Of a DNA stretch of 64,000 bases, positions 28,520 through 40,655 are shown one piece after another (within the stretch, counting starts at the first letter, position 1; every line of letters begins with the position of its first letter). Made by a program: the position numbers and the translations under genes. Below the pieces are notes generated by a model that was not told where the DNA came from, did no database searches, and worked only from the letters and a program-made list of their open reading frames with translations. Source of the DNA: Methylobacterium sp. PvR107 (lineage in GTDB: Bacteria; Pseudomonadota; Alphaproteobacteria; Rhizobiales; Beijerinckiaceae). The stretch spans positions 4,119,501 through 4,183,500 of the forward strand of contig NZ_JAFIBW010000001.1 in assembly GCF_017833295.1 (NCBI RefSeq), written 5' to 3'.

Positions 28520-29323
28520 ATGATGACGGCCCTGATCCGGGTCCCGGGACCCGCGGCATCCGCCGGACGCCGGGTGACGCTCTTGGCGCTGTTCGTCGCC
28601 CTGGGCCTTGCCGGCTGCAACACGCGTTCCCCCGAGACCACCGGCTCGATCGGCGAGCCCGCCGGACGGCCGTCGGCCGCGCGACAGGAGACCGCGTCCC
28701 TGGCCGAGCGCTTCAACGCCAATCCCGGCGACAGCCGCGCGGCCCTCGCCTATGCCCGCGCCCTGCGGGCGAACGACCAGATCAGCCAGGCTTCCGCGGT
28801 CCTACAGCAGGCAGCCCTGCGCAACCCGCGCGACACGGCTCTGCTCGGCGCCTACGGGAAGTCGCTGGTCGAGGCCGGCCGCTTCCGGGAGGCGATCGAC
28901 GTGCTCGCCAACGCCCATTCGCCGGCCGCACCCGACTGGCGTATCCTGTCGGCGCAGGGCTCGGCCTCCGCGCAGCTCGGCGAGCAGGCCCGTGCACAGA
29001 GCTTCTACGAGGCCGCCCTCAAGATCCGGCCGAACGAGCCCTCGCTCCTGTCCAATCTGGGCCTGTCCTACGCCCTCTCGCGCAATCTCGACCAAGCCGA
29101 GCAGACCCTGCGGCTCGCCGCCGACCAGCCCGGCGCGGATGCGCGGGTGCGGGCGAACCTCGCCATGGTGCTCGGTCTCAAGGGCCGGTTCGCCGACGCC
29201 GAGGCGATCCTGCGCCGCGACATGAGCCCCGAGGAGGCGGCCGCCAATGTCACGTCCCTGCGCAAGCTCGCGGCCCAGCCGAACCGGTCCAAAGCGTTGT
29301 CGGGGGGAAGCGTCCCCGGCTAG
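28520..29323 (+). CDS. Tetratricopeptide-repeat lipoprotein, TadD-like
   Basis: A 267-aa secreted lipoprotein. The signal peptide contains the hydrophobic run [15 protein letters not shown], whose final LAGC is the lipobox. The mature protein has four to five TPR-like helix pairs (for example [24 protein letters not shown]-type repeats and [19 protein letters not shown]). TadD proteins act in tight-adherence pilus assembly. No other tad/flp genes are in the window, so the specific role is inferred from architecture only. Start 28520 (MMTALIR) is preferred over 28472. Confidence 0.75.
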   Translation: MMTALIRVPGPAASAGRRVTLLALFVALGLAGCNTRSPETTGSIGEPAGRPSAARQETASLAERFNANPGDSRAALAYARALRANDQISQASAVLQQAALRNPRDTALLGAYGKSLVEAGRFREAIDVLANAHSPAAPDWRILSAQGSASAQLGEQARAQSFYEAALKIRPNEPSLLSNLGLSYALSRNLDQAEQTLRLAADQPGADARVRANLAMVLGLKGRFADAEAILRRDMSPEEAAANVTSLRKLAAQPNRSKALSGGSVPG

Positions 29324-29846
29324 GGCCGCGATGGCGCCTGCTGGATTGCTTCGGCGGCATCGTCGTTGCGAGCGGTGCCAAGCCATCGACCACAGCCGCC
29401 CCGTCATTCCAGGTCGCCCCGGGCGAGCCCGGAACCCAGAACCGCTTTCGGTGCCGGGTTTTGGCGACGCGGCGGATCTAGATCCCGGGCTCCGCTGCAC
29501 GGCCCCGGGAAGACGGGCTGAAGCGGCTCCGAGGTGGCGCGGCAGACCTGAACGTCCGTCACAACCAGACGCGGCCGGGCTGCCTCGGCTCGTCCGTCGC
29601 ATCTCCGACAGGAAAACGCACCTGTCATCGCGACCCGGTAGCGGCCAGATTCGAAAAGTTCTATATCGTTCCCTGGCTGCGCCGCGCGGCATCACGGGCG
29701 TCCAAATCGCCCCCGCGCATCGTCTCCTGCCCGGGCACTCCCGGGGCGGCGCGCGCCCGTCGGGCGCTACACAGGCCGAACACAACTTCGTAGCGCAGGT
29801 CTTGCCTGCGCGTGTTCGACAACCCGCAGCGAGGATAGAACCAGCC
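29324..29846. other. Intergenic region upstream of acnA with dispersed repeat
   Basis: A 523-nt gap with no supported gene. 29335-29390 carries GGATTGCTTCGG...GTTGCGAGCGGTGCC, typical of a GTCATTGC-type extragenic repeat. 29401-29516 is family B copy 1. The remaining 300 nt before acnA, including a more AT-rich block at 29645-29670, probably contains its promoter and leader. Confidence 0.5.
29401..29516. repeat. Dispersed repeat family B copy 1
   Basis: GTCATTCC at one end and a CCCGGGCTCCGCTGCACGG block near the other bracket a GC-rich inverted unit. The arms (CGGGCGAGCCCGG; GATCCCGGGCTCCGC) match the element at 32584-32700 in reverse orientation, so this is a repeated intergenic sequence rather than unique leader DNA. 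Confidence 0.65.
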
Positions 29847-32546
<2,700 letters not shown>

Positions 32547-32858
32547 TCAGGTCGGGTCGTCCCACAAGGGAGATCGCAACCAACGCATCATCCCGGGGCC
32601 GCGCAGCGGAGCCCGGATCCAGAGTCGCCGCGGTGCCAGACAGGGCACCCATTGTGGCTCTGGTTTCCGGGCTCGCCTGCGGCGTCCCGGAATGACGGCG
32701 CGACGAGCGGGCGTCGGGGTGGCTCGGACGATAGGAGGCGGCGCTCAAGGGAGCGTCGCCTTATTTACTTTCCGGATCGTCCGTTTCGTTTGCGCGCAAC
32801 CTTGTTTGGCACGTGCGGCGCCCCATAACCCGGCTCCTGAAGCCAGGATGGGACCCCG
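32547..32858. other. Intergenic region downstream of acnA
   Basis: A 312-nt gap with no supported gene. 32584-32700 is family B repeat copy 2. The segment 32755-32850 contains an AT-rich block (CTTATTTACTTTCC) and probably serves as promoter/leader for the exported protein gene that follows. Confidence 0.5.
32584..32700. repeat. Dispersed repeat family B copy 2
   Basis: CATCATCCCGGGGCCGCGCAG on the left and CGGCGTCCCGGAATGACGG on the right form an imperfect long inverted repeat. The internal arms GAGCCCGGATCCAGAG and CTCTGGTTTCCGGGCTC also pair. It is related to 29401-29516. Confidence 0.75.
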
Positions 32859-33545
32859 ATGAAGCACCTCAACAAGACCCTCGTTGCCGCCGGCCTGACA
32901 GCCCTGCTGTCGAGCGTGGCCTTCGCCGCGCAGGTCGAGCGTGTCCGCGGCACGGTGGATAAGGCCGACGGCAGCACGCTCACGATCAAGACCGACGACG
33001 GCAAGTCCGAGACCGTCGACGTGAGCGGCGCCAAGTTCGCCTGGGTGGTCCCGTCGAGCCTCGACGCGATCAAGGACGGCGTCTTCATCGGCACTGCCAC
33101 CAAGGGCGAAAACCCGATGACCGCCCTGGAGGTCGTGCTGTTCCCCGAGTCGATGCGCGGCACCGGCGAGGGCCATTACGGCTGGGATTCGATCGCAGAC
33201 CAGACCGCGGGGGCCGGCGCCAAGGTGAAGAGCGCCATGACCAACGGCACGGTGAAGGCCGAGACGTCGAACGCCCCAAAGGTCAAGAGTGCCATGACCA
33301 ACGGCACCGTGAAGGCCGACAAGGCGGCCTCCGGTGGCGAGCGCACCTTGACGGTGAGCTACGGCAAGGACGGCTCCAAGGAGATCGTGGTCCCGTCCTC
33401 GGCGCCGATCGTCGCCTTCGAGCCGGCCGACAAGGCGATCCTGACCCCGGGGTCCAAGGTCTTCGCCGTGGTCGCCAAGGATGGCGCCAAGGCTGAGGGG
33501 AAGCTGGTGGCCGTGGGCAAGGATGGTCTGACCCCGCCCATGTAA
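32859..33545 (+). CDS. Exported protein with internal duplication, unknown function
   Basis: A 228-aa protein with a clear signal peptide (KTLVAAGLTALLSSVAFA, cleavage after AFA). The mature N-terminal part (VERVRGTVDKADGSTLTIKT) resembles the small OB/beta-barrel domain seen in DUF5666-like proteins. A 13-residue element KVKSAMTNGTVKA occurs twice, separated by six residues, in a hydrophilic linker, and a second beta-rich segment follows. Likely periplasmic. No enzymatic motif is present. Confidence 0.75.
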   Translation: MKHLNKTLVAAGLTALLSSVAFAAQVERVRGTVDKADGSTLTIKTDDGKSETVDVSGAKFAWVVPSSLDAIKDGVFIGTATKGENPMTALEVVLFPESMRGTGEGHYGWDSIADQTAGAGAKVKSAMTNGTVKAETSNAPKVKSAMTNGTVKADKAASGGERTLTVSYGKDGSKEIVVPSSAPIVAFEPADKAILTPGSKVFAVVAKDGAKAEGKLVAVGKDGLTPPM

Positions 33546-33557
33546 CGCGAAACGGTT

Positions 33558-33580
33558 CGCCCGACGGATTGCGTCGGGCG
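33558..33580 (+). terminator. Hairpin after exported protein gene
   Basis: CGCCCGAC (33558-33565) and GTCGGGCG (33573-33580) form an 8-bp stem with a 7-nt loop, 12 nt after the stop. There is no T-run, so termination strength is uncertain. Confidence 0.5.
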
Positions 33581-33634
33581 GGCCGAGATGCTCTGCGGAG
33601 GATGGCTCCAACAGAGCGCCGGAAATCCCGCTTG

Positions 33635-33751
33635 CGCCTTCATCCTGAAATGCCGGAGCGAAGCGGAGGCCTCGAAGGAGCCTTCCAGCACTCGCCGCGA
33701 TCCCTGGAGCTCTCCTTCGAGACTGCTATGCAGCACCTCAGGATGAGGGCG
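33635..33751. repeat. Dispersed repeat family A copy 3
   Basis: GCGCCTTCATCCTGAAATGCCGG at the left and CAGCACCTCAGGATGAGGGCGC at the right are imperfect inverted copies. The interior carries CTCGAAGGAG...CTCCTTCGAG arms. It matches the order of the 16107-16239 element. Confidence 0.8.
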
Positions 33752-33810
33752 CGCGGCGAAGAGCCCTACAGCGCGCTGCCCGGCGAGATGGCTGGCCGGG
33801 CATTCGCGTG

Positions 33811-34473
<663 letters not shown>

Positions 34474-34521
34474 GGTGATCTCCTGATAGCGTGGCGCGCT
34501 CACGCGCGGCCGGATCTGGCT

Positions 34522-34640
34522 TTCCCCTCCCCCTTGTGGGGAGGGGTTAGGGGCGGGGGCGGTGCAAAAGGCACCGCGGAGCCTCATCCGGCGCCACCCC
34601 CACCTCCGGCTCCTCCCAGCAAGGGGGAGGAGAGAAGCAT
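34522..34640. repeat. Dispersed repeat family C copy 3 between scoA and scoB
   Basis: CCCCTCCCCCTTGTGGGGAGGGG forms a tight hairpin, and the unit ends with CTCCTCCCAGCAAGGGGGAGGAG, another hairpin. The central GCGGTGCAAAAGGCACCGC is a third. The element separates two subunit genes that are usually contiguous. Confidence 0.85.
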
Positions 34641-34644
34641 CTGA

Positions 34645-35385
34645 TCAATGCGTGCCGCCGCCGGCCGCGGCGGCCGGAGTGCTGTCGCCGCGCTTGCGCG
34701 TGGTGCGCTGCTCGATGCGCTTGTCGCGCACGCCCACGTCGACGATGCGCTTCACGAAGATGCCGGGCGTGTGGATCGTGTCCGGGTCGATCTCGCCCGG
34801 CTTCACGAGGTGCTCGACCTGCGCCACCGTCATCTTGGCCGCGGTGGCCATCATCGGGTTGAAGTTGCGGGCGGTCATCCGGTAGCGGAGGTTGCCCTCG
34901 GTGTCGCCGGTATGGGCGTGGACCAGGGCGATGTCGGCGAACAGGCCGCGCTCCATCACGTAGTGCTCGCCGTCGAACTCGCGGACCTCCTTCCCCTCGG
35001 CGACCTTGGTGCCGACGCCGGTCTTGGTGAAGAAGGCCGGGATGCCGGCACCGCCGGCGCGGATCCGCTCGGCGAGCGTGCCCTGCGGGTTGAACTCGAT
35101 CTCCAGCTCGCCGCCGAGATACTGCCGGGCGAATTCCTTGTTCTCGCCGACATAGGACGAGATCATCTTCCGCACCTGGTGGGTATCGAGGAGCTTGCCG
35201 AGGCCGACGCCGTCGATGCCGGCATTGTTCGAGACGATTGTGAGGCCCTTGACGCCCGAGAGGCGCACCGCCTCGATCAGTTCGTCCGGGATGCCGCAGA
35301 GGCCGAAGCCGCCGCACATCACCATCATGTCGTCGCGCAGGAGCCCAGCCAAGGCTGCGGCGGCATCCGTGTAGACCTTCTTCAT
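34645..35385 (-). CDS. scoA: 3-oxoacid CoA-transferase subunit A
   Basis: A 246-aa alpha subunit of succinyl-CoA:3-ketoacid CoA-transferase. It begins MKKVYTDAAAALAGLL and contains the CoA-binding glycine motif MCGGFGLCGIPDELI, LTIVSNNAGIDGVGLG, and GGAGIPAFFTKTGVGT. The C-terminal tail is extended and Ala/Gly-rich. AAGGACGG lies just before the ATG at 35385. It forms the active hetero-oligomer with ScoB encoded downstream. Confidence 0.95.
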   Translation of the reverse strand: MKKVYTDAAAALAGLLRDDMMVMCGGFGLCGIPDELIEAVRLSGVKGLTIVSNNAGIDGVGLGKLLDTHQVRKMISSYVGENKEFARQYLGGELEIEFNPQGTLAERIRAGGAGIPAFFTKTGVGTKVAEGKEVREFDGEHYVMERGLFADIALVHAHTGDTEGNLRYRMTARNFNPMMATAAKMTVAQVEHLVKPGEIDPDTIHTPGIFVKRIVDVGVRDKRIEQRTTRKRGDSTPAAAAGGGTH

Positions 35386-35690
35386 CGAACCGTCCTTTTC
35401 CCGCCGGGCCTGACCGGCCGAAACTTTGGCAAGCGCGTTTCGTCGCGCCTGCTGTTCCCGATTCCGCCGGCGAAATCCAGTGCTGCGCCGCTTGAGCCGG
35501 TGCGGTCCGGGTTGATCCGTAACCGCCACGGTCTGGGGAGGGATCGGCGGCTTCGCGCAGGTCCGGCAGACAAACGCCGCGAACGGCGCTAGAACACCCC
35601 CTCGACGTGCAGACCCTGCCGGGCCGCGACGGCTTGAGGGGGCCTGGCGCGGCACCCGGCTTCCGGCCGCAGCCGCGGCCCGTCTGGAGC
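35386..35690. other. Divergent intergenic region between scoA and asmA-like genes
   Basis: A gap of about 300 nt between divergent genes. No gene, terminator or known operator is evident. It presumably carries both promoters. Confidence 0.4.
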
Positions 35691-37526
35691 ATGATGTCGC
35701 TGCGCCGCCCGACCCTCGTCCTCGCTCTCGGGAGCCTGATTGTTGCCGGCCTCGGTCTGCGCGACTGGCCGATCGACGGCGTCCGGGCGACGGCCTTCGC
35801 CGGCCAGACCCTCGACGCTTACGGGCTGACCCTCAGCGCACAGGGGCCTGCGAGCCTGACCGTGCTGCCTCTGCCGCGCCTGACCCTCGGCCGTGTGCGG
35901 ATTGCGGCCGGGACCGCAGGACCGGCCCTGGCGGAGGAGGGCCGCCTGAGCATCGACCTCGATCCTTTCGGCCTCCTCAGCGGGCACGCGGCAATCGGCG
36001 GCCTGCGGCTCGAAGGCGCGCGCCTGTCTGGAGAGGCCGCTGATTGGGGCGGGCCACTGGCGCGCCTCGGTGCGCAGGCCCGGTCCGGTGTCGCGGCCCG
36101 GCCCCGCCGGATCATCCTTACCGGCGCGCGGATCGCGGAGGGCGCGGAAGTCCAGGATCTCGATCTGGACATCGCTTGGCCCTTCTGGAGCGCATCGGCC
36201 GAAGGTCGCGCGAAGCTGACATGGCGGGGTGTGCCGACGCAGGTCGCGCTCACGCACCTCCGGCCTGCCGACTTGGCTCTCGGCAAGCGAAGCCCTTTCA
36301 CCGCGGACGTGACTTGGCCGGGCGGCAGTCTGGCGGCGGACGGGACCGTAGCGGTTCCCCCGGGCGCGGCCGCGCTGCCCAATCTCGTGGGTCAGGTGCG
36401 TTTCGAGACGCGCTCGCTGCCGGAGACCTTGTCGTGGATCGGCGGGGACGTCCCGCTCTCGCCGCTGGCGGGCGCGGTCTCGGTCACCGGCAGCTTCGAG
36501 ACGGCGGAACGGTCCGTGTCCTGGCCGAGCCTGCGGGTCGGATTTGGCCAGAACGTCCTGGAGGGCGCGGGCGCCGTCGCGCTCGGTCCGGGCGATGCGC
36601 CGCGGCTGTCGGTCCAGGCAACGCTGGCGGCCGAGACGCTCGATCTCGCGCCGCTGGTCGAGGACCTCGTGCGGCTGTCCGAGTCTCCATCCGTGCCGCT
36701 GGCCTTGGCGCCGTTCACCCGGGGCGATCTCGACCTGCGAGTGTCGGCGGCCGAGGGGCGGGTCGGTCCGGTTCCCGTCCAGGACCTCGCGGCGAGCGTC
36801 CTGGTTCGCGACGCCGCGATGGAGGTCGCGGTGAATCGCGCGCGCGTTCAAGAGGGCACCCTCAAGGGACGGATGACCCTGGTGAGCGGGGCCGACCCGG
36901 CCGAGACCGAGATACGTCTGCAGGGAAGCGTGGACCACCTCGATCTCGGGAGCCTGTCCGGTGAGACGGGCGCCTCGCGCTGGGTGATGGGTCCCGTGCA
37001 GGGGCAGTTCTCCCTGGACTCGAGCGCCCGCGACAGCGCCAGCCTCGTGTCTCATCTCGGCGGACGGGCGACCTTCTCCGTCGAGGGCGGCGCGATTGCC
37101 GGACTCGATCTCGCCGACGTCATCCACCGCAACGGCGCCATCGCACCTGGCGCGCTCGCGCGCCGTAACAGCCGGACCGCGTTCGAGCGCGCCGCAATCA
37201 CCTTGCGCTTCACAGACGGGGTCGGTGCGATCACCGAAGCGGGACTCATGGGGCCGAGCATCGGCGCGACCCTGCATGGTCAGGTCTCGCTGCCGGAGCG
37301 GCGGCTCGACGCCAGGGGCAATCTCGCCCTGCGACCCGCGTCCGCCCCGCCGCGTGGTCTGCTGTTCGCGGTATCGGGACCCTGGAGCGCACCGGCCGTC
37401 CAGATCCTGGCGCACGGCGAGGCCGCGGAAGCCGCGAGCCGGCCCGGCGAGGCGATGCTGCCCGAAAGCCTCAAGCAGCCGGCGACGCTCGGCCTGCCCG
37501 GCAATGCCCGCGCCTATGCTCCGTAG
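35691..37526 (+). CDS. AsmA family protein
   Basis: A 611-aa envelope protein anchored by one N-terminal helix (LVLALGSLIVAGLGL). The rest is beta-rich repeats characteristic of AsmA/lipid-transfer-like proteins, with LTVLPLPRLTLGRVRI early and the conserved C-terminal AsmA block including GRATFSVEGGAIAGLDLADVI and RNSRTAFERAAITLRF. AsmA proteins are associated with outer-membrane biogenesis and phospholipid transport. Start 35691 (MMSLRRP) places the anchor correctly. The DUF1499 gene follows after 55 nt. Confidence 0.85.
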   Translation: MMSLRRPTLVLALGSLIVAGLGLRDWPIDGVRATAFAGQTLDAYGLTLSAQGPASLTVLPLPRLTLGRVRIAAGTAGPALAEEGRLSIDLDPFGLLSGHAAIGGLRLEGARLSGEAADWGGPLARLGAQARSGVAARPRRIILTGARIAEGAEVQDLDLDIAWPFWSASAEGRAKLTWRGVPTQVALTHLRPADLALGKRSPFTADVTWPGGSLAADGTVAVPPGAAALPNLVGQVRFETRSLPETLSWIGGDVPLSPLAGAVSVTGSFETAERSVSWPSLRVGFGQNVLEGAGAVALGPGDAPRLSVQATLAAETLDLAPLVEDLVRLSESPSVPLALAPFTRGDLDLRVSAAEGRVGPVPVQDLAASVLVRDAAMEVAVNRARVQEGTLKGRMTLVSGADPAETEIRLQGSVDHLDLGSLSGETGASRWVMGPVQGQFSLDSSARDSASLVSHLGGRATFSVEGGAIAGLDLADVIHRNGAIAPGALARRNSRTAFERAAITLRFTDGVGAITEAGLMGPSIGATLHGQVSLPERRLDARGNLALRPASAPPRGLLFAVSGPWSAPAVQILAHGEAAEAASRPGEAMLPESLKQPATLGLPGNARAYAP

Positions 37527-37581
37527 CACCGCGATGGCGTCGGTCATGGCCAAGCTGTAAGATCGGGCTCCGAACGCCTCC

Positions 37582-38370
37582 ATGATCCCCATGCGCCGCC
37601 TACTCATCGAGGAACCCGTCACCCGTGCGGGGCCGCTGGCCCGGCGGTTGGCGCTGTTCGCCATCGTCGTGACCGGGCTCGCCCTGATCCTGGTGCGGGA
37701 TCCGCGTGCCGATACCGATGCGGCGCTCGCCGCCCTGGTAGCCGGGTTCGGTGTCGCGCTGGCGGCGGCGGCTGCCGCATTGTTCGCTTTCGCCCGGGTT
37801 TGGCGCGAGGGTGCGCGCGGCCTGGGCGCCGCTGTCGCCGGGCTGATGCTGTCGCTCGTCGTCTTGGGCTATCCCGCCTTCCTGGCCCTGCGCGGTCTGC
37901 GCCTGCCCGCCGTTCCGGACATCACCACCGACATCGACAATCCGCCCGCCTTCTCGCGCTCGCGCGCCGCCTTCGCAGCCCGCGGCGGACGTTATCCGCC
38001 GGATCCGGGACCGGCGCTCCGCGATCGCCAGCGCGGCGCCTATCCGCAGATCGCGCCACTCACCCTCGATATCGGCGCCGACGAGGCGTTCGAGCTGGCC
38101 CGCAAGGCCGCTCTCAATCGGCACTGGCAGATCGTGGAGGCGATCCGGCCGGGCGGCCGCACCGGAAACGGCCGGATCGAGGCGGTGGCGCGGGGACTGA
38201 TCCTCAACCTGCCCGACGATGTGACCGTGCGCATCCGTCCCCGTGCCGACGGGGCGCGGATCGACGTGCGCTCAGCCTCACGGCTCGGCGGACGCGACTT
38301 CGGCAGCAACGCCGACCGGATCCGCGCCTACCTGGACGATGTCGCCAACCTGGCCCTTGCGGTGAAGTGA
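37582..38370 (+). CDS. DUF1499 domain membrane protein
   Basis: A 262-aa protein with three hydrophobic helices in residues 20-105 and a soluble C-terminal DUF1499 domain (PDITTDIDNPPAFSRSRAAF ... YPQIAPLTLDIGADEAFELA). The function of DUF1499 is unknown; members are often in envelope loci. MRRLLIEE, three codons later, is an equally possible start. It ends 19 nt before the convergent metallo-hydrolase gene. Confidence 0.82.
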   Translation: MIPMRRLLIEEPVTRAGPLARRLALFAIVVTGLALILVRDPRADTDAALAALVAGFGVALAAAAAALFAFARVWREGARGLGAAVAGLMLSLVVLGYPAFLALRGLRLPAVPDITTDIDNPPAFSRSRAAFAARGGRYPPDPGPALRDRQRGAYPQIAPLTLDIGADEAFELARKAALNRHWQIVEAIRPGGRTGNGRIEAVARGLILNLPDDVTVRIRPRADGARIDVRSASRLGGRDFGSNADRIRAYLDDVANLALAVK

Positions 38371-38389
38371 CCGCCGGGCGCGAACGCGT

Positions 38390-39310
38390 TCAGGCGGGCG
38401 CGTAGGTTCCGTCCAGCCGCGGTGCGCCTTCGGACGCGGCGAGGCCGCGCCCGACCAGATCCTCCAGGTGGGCGAAGACCGACAGGGCCGCGGCGCCTTT
38501 GAGGCGCGGATCGAGCCCCTGGTAGATCGCCGCGACGATCTCGGCGATCCGCGTATCGCCGGCGGCCAAGCGCGCGCGAATCGCGGATTCGCGCTGCCGT
38601 CGATGGCCCGCGAGGCCGCGGAGAAACCGCGCCGGATCGCGGACGGGACCGCCGTGGCCCGGCCAGTAGAATGTCTCGGTGCGGCCCCGCAGCTTGTCGA
38701 GGGAGGCCATGTAGGACCGCATCGAGCCGTCCGGCGGGGCCACGATCGTCGTGGACCATGCCATGACATGATCCCCCGAGAACAAGGCCTGCGACTCCGG
38801 CAACGCGAAGGCGAGGTGGTTCATCGTGTGGCCGGGCGTTTCCACGGCCACCAGCGTCCAGCCCGGGCCTGAGACGATATCACTCTCCGCCATGACGCGA
38901 TCGGGCGTATGGACCCGGTCGGCGCTCGCGTCGAGCATCGGCAACTCGGCCTCGGACAGTGCCCGAGCGGCCCTGTGCGGCGCGCACCCGAGAATCGGTG
39001 CGCCGGTGCGGGCGGCAAGGAGTCGCGCCCCGGGAGAATGATCGCGGTGCGTGTGAGTGACCACGATGGCCACAACCCGCTCATCCGTGAGATCTCGGAG
39101 CAGCGCATCGATGTGGGCCGCGTCGTCGGGTCCCGGATCGATGACCGCGACGCGGTCGCGACCAACCACGTACGTGCAGGTGCCGCTCGCCGTGAACGGT
39201 CCGCCATTCGGCGCGATCCGTCGCCGGATCAGCGGCGCCACGGCTTCCAGCCGATCCGGCTGCGGCATGGATCGATCGAAGGTCAGGCTGATCTCGTCCG
39301 CATCGGCCAT
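38390..39310 (-). CDS. MBL-fold metallo-hydrolase
   Basis: A 306-aa metallo-beta-lactamase-fold hydrolase. The metal motif is VVTHTHRDHSPGARLL (HxHxDH), followed by ETPGHTMNHLAFALP, LFSGDHVMAWS and YWPGHGGPV for the remaining ligands. The C-terminal helical region (ALSVFAHLEDLVGRGLA) matches the winged-helix tail of LACTB2-like proteins, some of which are RNA endonucleases. The substrate is not determinable. Confidence 0.9.
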   Translation of the reverse strand: MADADEISLTFDRSMPQPDRLEAVAPLIRRRIAPNGGPFTASGTCTYVVGRDRVAVIDPGPDDAAHIDALLRDLTDERVVAIVVTHTHRDHSPGARLLAARTGAPILGCAPHRAARALSEAELPMLDASADRVHTPDRVMAESDIVSGPGWTLVAVETPGHTMNHLAFALPESQALFSGDHVMAWSTTIVAPPDGSMRSYMASLDKLRGRTETFYWPGHGGPVRDPARFLRGLAGHRRQRESAIRARLAAGDTRIAEIVAAIYQGLDPRLKGAAALSVFAHLEDLVGRGLAASEGAPRLDGTYAPA

Positions 39311-39568
39311 CGCTTTCCCCGGGCGAGATGGTCGGCCGCTCCTAAAGCGACTTTCGGCTGCATCCGCAATCGGGAGGCTGCCGAAGCCCCGCAGTACGGC
39401 GAGGTCCCCACTCTGCAGGGTCCAGGAGTCCTAGGCTGCCACCCTGCGCGTCGTCGCTTCAACGACGCACAAGACGGGGCGGCTCTGCCATGCGATCCGG
39501 GCCAAGCCGCAGCCTGAAGGTAAGGCCGACTGCATCGCTCGGCCCCAGACCAGACGGGATGGTGCTGC

Positions 39569-39745
39569 TCAGCGCAACCGGTCCGAGCGGCGAGCGCGCA
39601 CGCGGACCGGCACAGGAGCGGGCGACAGGACGAGGCCGAGAAGCGCGGCACGCAACGCGTCGGCGGCCTTGTTGGCAACCTCGGCGAGGCGGTTCGCCAT
39701 CGCGGCAGCCTCTGATCGAACGGCACTCTTGGCAGATTGCGGCAT
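39569..39745 (-). CDS. Small predicted stress-regulon protein (58 aa)
   Basis: A previously easy-to-miss frame: MPQSAKSAVRSEAAAM followed by an amphipathic helix (NRLAEVANKAADALRAALL), a short hydrophobic stretch (LLGLVLSPAPVPV) and an Arg-rich end. Support comes from its position about 30 nt downstream of the start point predicted for an exact sigma-EcfG promoter at 39782-39806. The ribosome-binding site is weak. No homologue is recognised. Confidence 0.5.
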   Translation of the reverse strand: MPQSAKSAVRSEAAAMANRLAEVANKAADALRAALLGLVLSPAPVPVRVRARRSDRLR

Positions 39746-39781
39746 CGCGGATCCCGGATCGAACCTGAAGACCTATCTTCG

Positions 39782-39806
39782 AACGCTAGCGCCTTCGTCC
39801 CGTTCC
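39782..39806 (-). promoter_or_regulatory. Predicted sigma-EcfG promoter (minus strand)
   Basis: Minus strand reads GGAAC (39806-39802), 16 nt, CGTT (39785-39782), an exact EcfG consensus. It faces the 58-aa frame at 39569-39745 and is back to back with the plus-strand site at 39870-39894. Confidence 0.8.
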
Positions 39807-39869
39807 GTCACCCATCGTCGCGCCCAGATCAGCTCGCCCGATCTGCGCACAGGAGTCCGTCAGGTTGGC

Positions 39870-39894
39870 GGAACCGGAGCGAAACCTTGGCGTT
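39870..39894 (+). promoter_or_regulatory. Predicted sigma-EcfG promoter of DUF1328 gene
   Basis: GGAAC (39870-39874), 16 nt, CGTT (39891-39894): exact consensus. The predicted start is near 39901, 50 nt before the DUF1328 ATG. Confidence 0.85.
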
Positions 39895-39950
39895 TTTGTG
39901 TTCAGAACGGCGCGGCCCGCCCGCGTTGGCACTGTTGAAGGATACAAACG

Positions 39951-40127
39951 ATGCTCGGTTGGGCCGTAACTTTTCTCGTCGTTGCCCTCGTGGCGGCTCT
40001 GCTTGGTTTCGGCGGCATTGCCGGTACCGCGATGGAAGCTGCGAAGCTCGTCTTCTTCGTGGCGATCGTCCTGTTCGCGATCTCGGCCGTGGTCGGCCTG
40101 ATGCGGGGCCGCTCGCCGACCCTTTGA
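39951..40127 (+). CDS. DUF1328 (YtjA-like) small membrane protein
   Basis: A 58-aa protein of the DUF1328/YtjA family: [19 protein letters not shown] then [19 protein letters not shown] and a third hydrophobic stretch before the Arg-rich end MRGRSPTL. It has two membrane helices separated by the conserved GIAGTA turn. GAAGGA lies 8 nt upstream of the ATG. It has its own exact sigma-EcfG promoter and a strong terminator, so it is a monocistronic general stress gene. Confidence 0.92.
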   Translation: MLGWAVTFLVVALVAALLGFGGIAGTAMEAAKLVFFVAIVLFAISAVVGLMRGRSPTL

Positions 40128-40175
40128 GAATAACTGTAGCAGCCTGAATGGTCTCAGGCCGGTGAAGTAAGATCG

Positions 40176-40208
40176 AAAGGGCTGCCGCGCGACGCGGCAG
40201 CCCTTTTT
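40176..40208 (+). terminator. Intrinsic terminator after DUF1328 gene
   Basis: AAGGGCTGCCGCG and CGCGGCAGCCCTT form a 13-bp stem with a 3-nt loop followed by TTTTTAT. The complementary A-run before the stem means it could also act on the minus strand. Confidence 0.92.
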
Positions 40209-40292
40209 ATCGGCCCGGCTTGTCCAGTGGGCGGGCATCTGCGCCCGAGCCAGGCGTAAGGGGCTGACCGGCCGATTAAAGGATGGAGGCCG

Positions 40293-40580
40293 TCAGGCCT
40301 TCTCGCGGTCGCCGCTGTCGAGCTTGGCGATGAGATCGGCGAAGCGGTCCGGCACCGGTTGCTGAGCGATCGTGTCGTACATGGTACGCAATTGAGAGAC
40401 GATTCGGTTGCGCGTGTGTTCGCTCAATCCGGTGCGGGATGCGGTGCGACCGATCGTCGAAGAGGATAGCGCGCTGGGTTCGCGGGCATCGCTGGGCTGG
40501 GTCTCAGGCGCGTCGTCCGTGGCGCTGCCTGCACGCCGTTGCAGCGCGCGCGGACGCGCCTCCTCTCCCTGGTCCACCAT
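40293..40580 (-). CDS. nepR: NepR-type anti-sigma factor
   Basis: A 95-aa anti-sigma factor that sequesters EcfG until phosphorylated PhyR binds it. The NepR core is C-terminal: LSEHTRNRIVSQLRTMY, then QQPVPDRFADLIAKLD. The N-terminal 45 residues are disordered. Start 40580 (MVDQGEEA) is preferred over 40643 (MAYVEPQ): AAGGGG sits 8 nt upstream of 40580. The -10 of its sigma-EcfG promoter ends at 40656, so an ATG at 40643 would have only about a 6-nt leader. Divergent from phyR, as in Methylobacterium. Confidence 0.9.
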   Translation of the reverse strand: MVDQGEEARPRALQRRAGSATDDAPETQPSDAREPSALSSSTIGRTASRTGLSEHTRNRIVSQLRTMYDTIAQQPVPDRFADLIAKLDSGDREKA

Positions 40581-40655
40581 CAACACGCCCCTTGTTGCCG
40601 AAGTCGGCTCGGCCGCATTGTGCTGCGGCTCGACATACGCCATGGCTGCGCCGGC

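Noticed and set aside
34522..34640. Insertion sequence between scoA and scoB
   Set aside because: No transposase or target duplication; the segment is a short palindromic repeat like others in the window.
39311..39568. Frames on both strands upstream of the metallo-hydrolase gene
   Set aside because: Arg/Pro-rich translations without initiation signals; no conserved motif.
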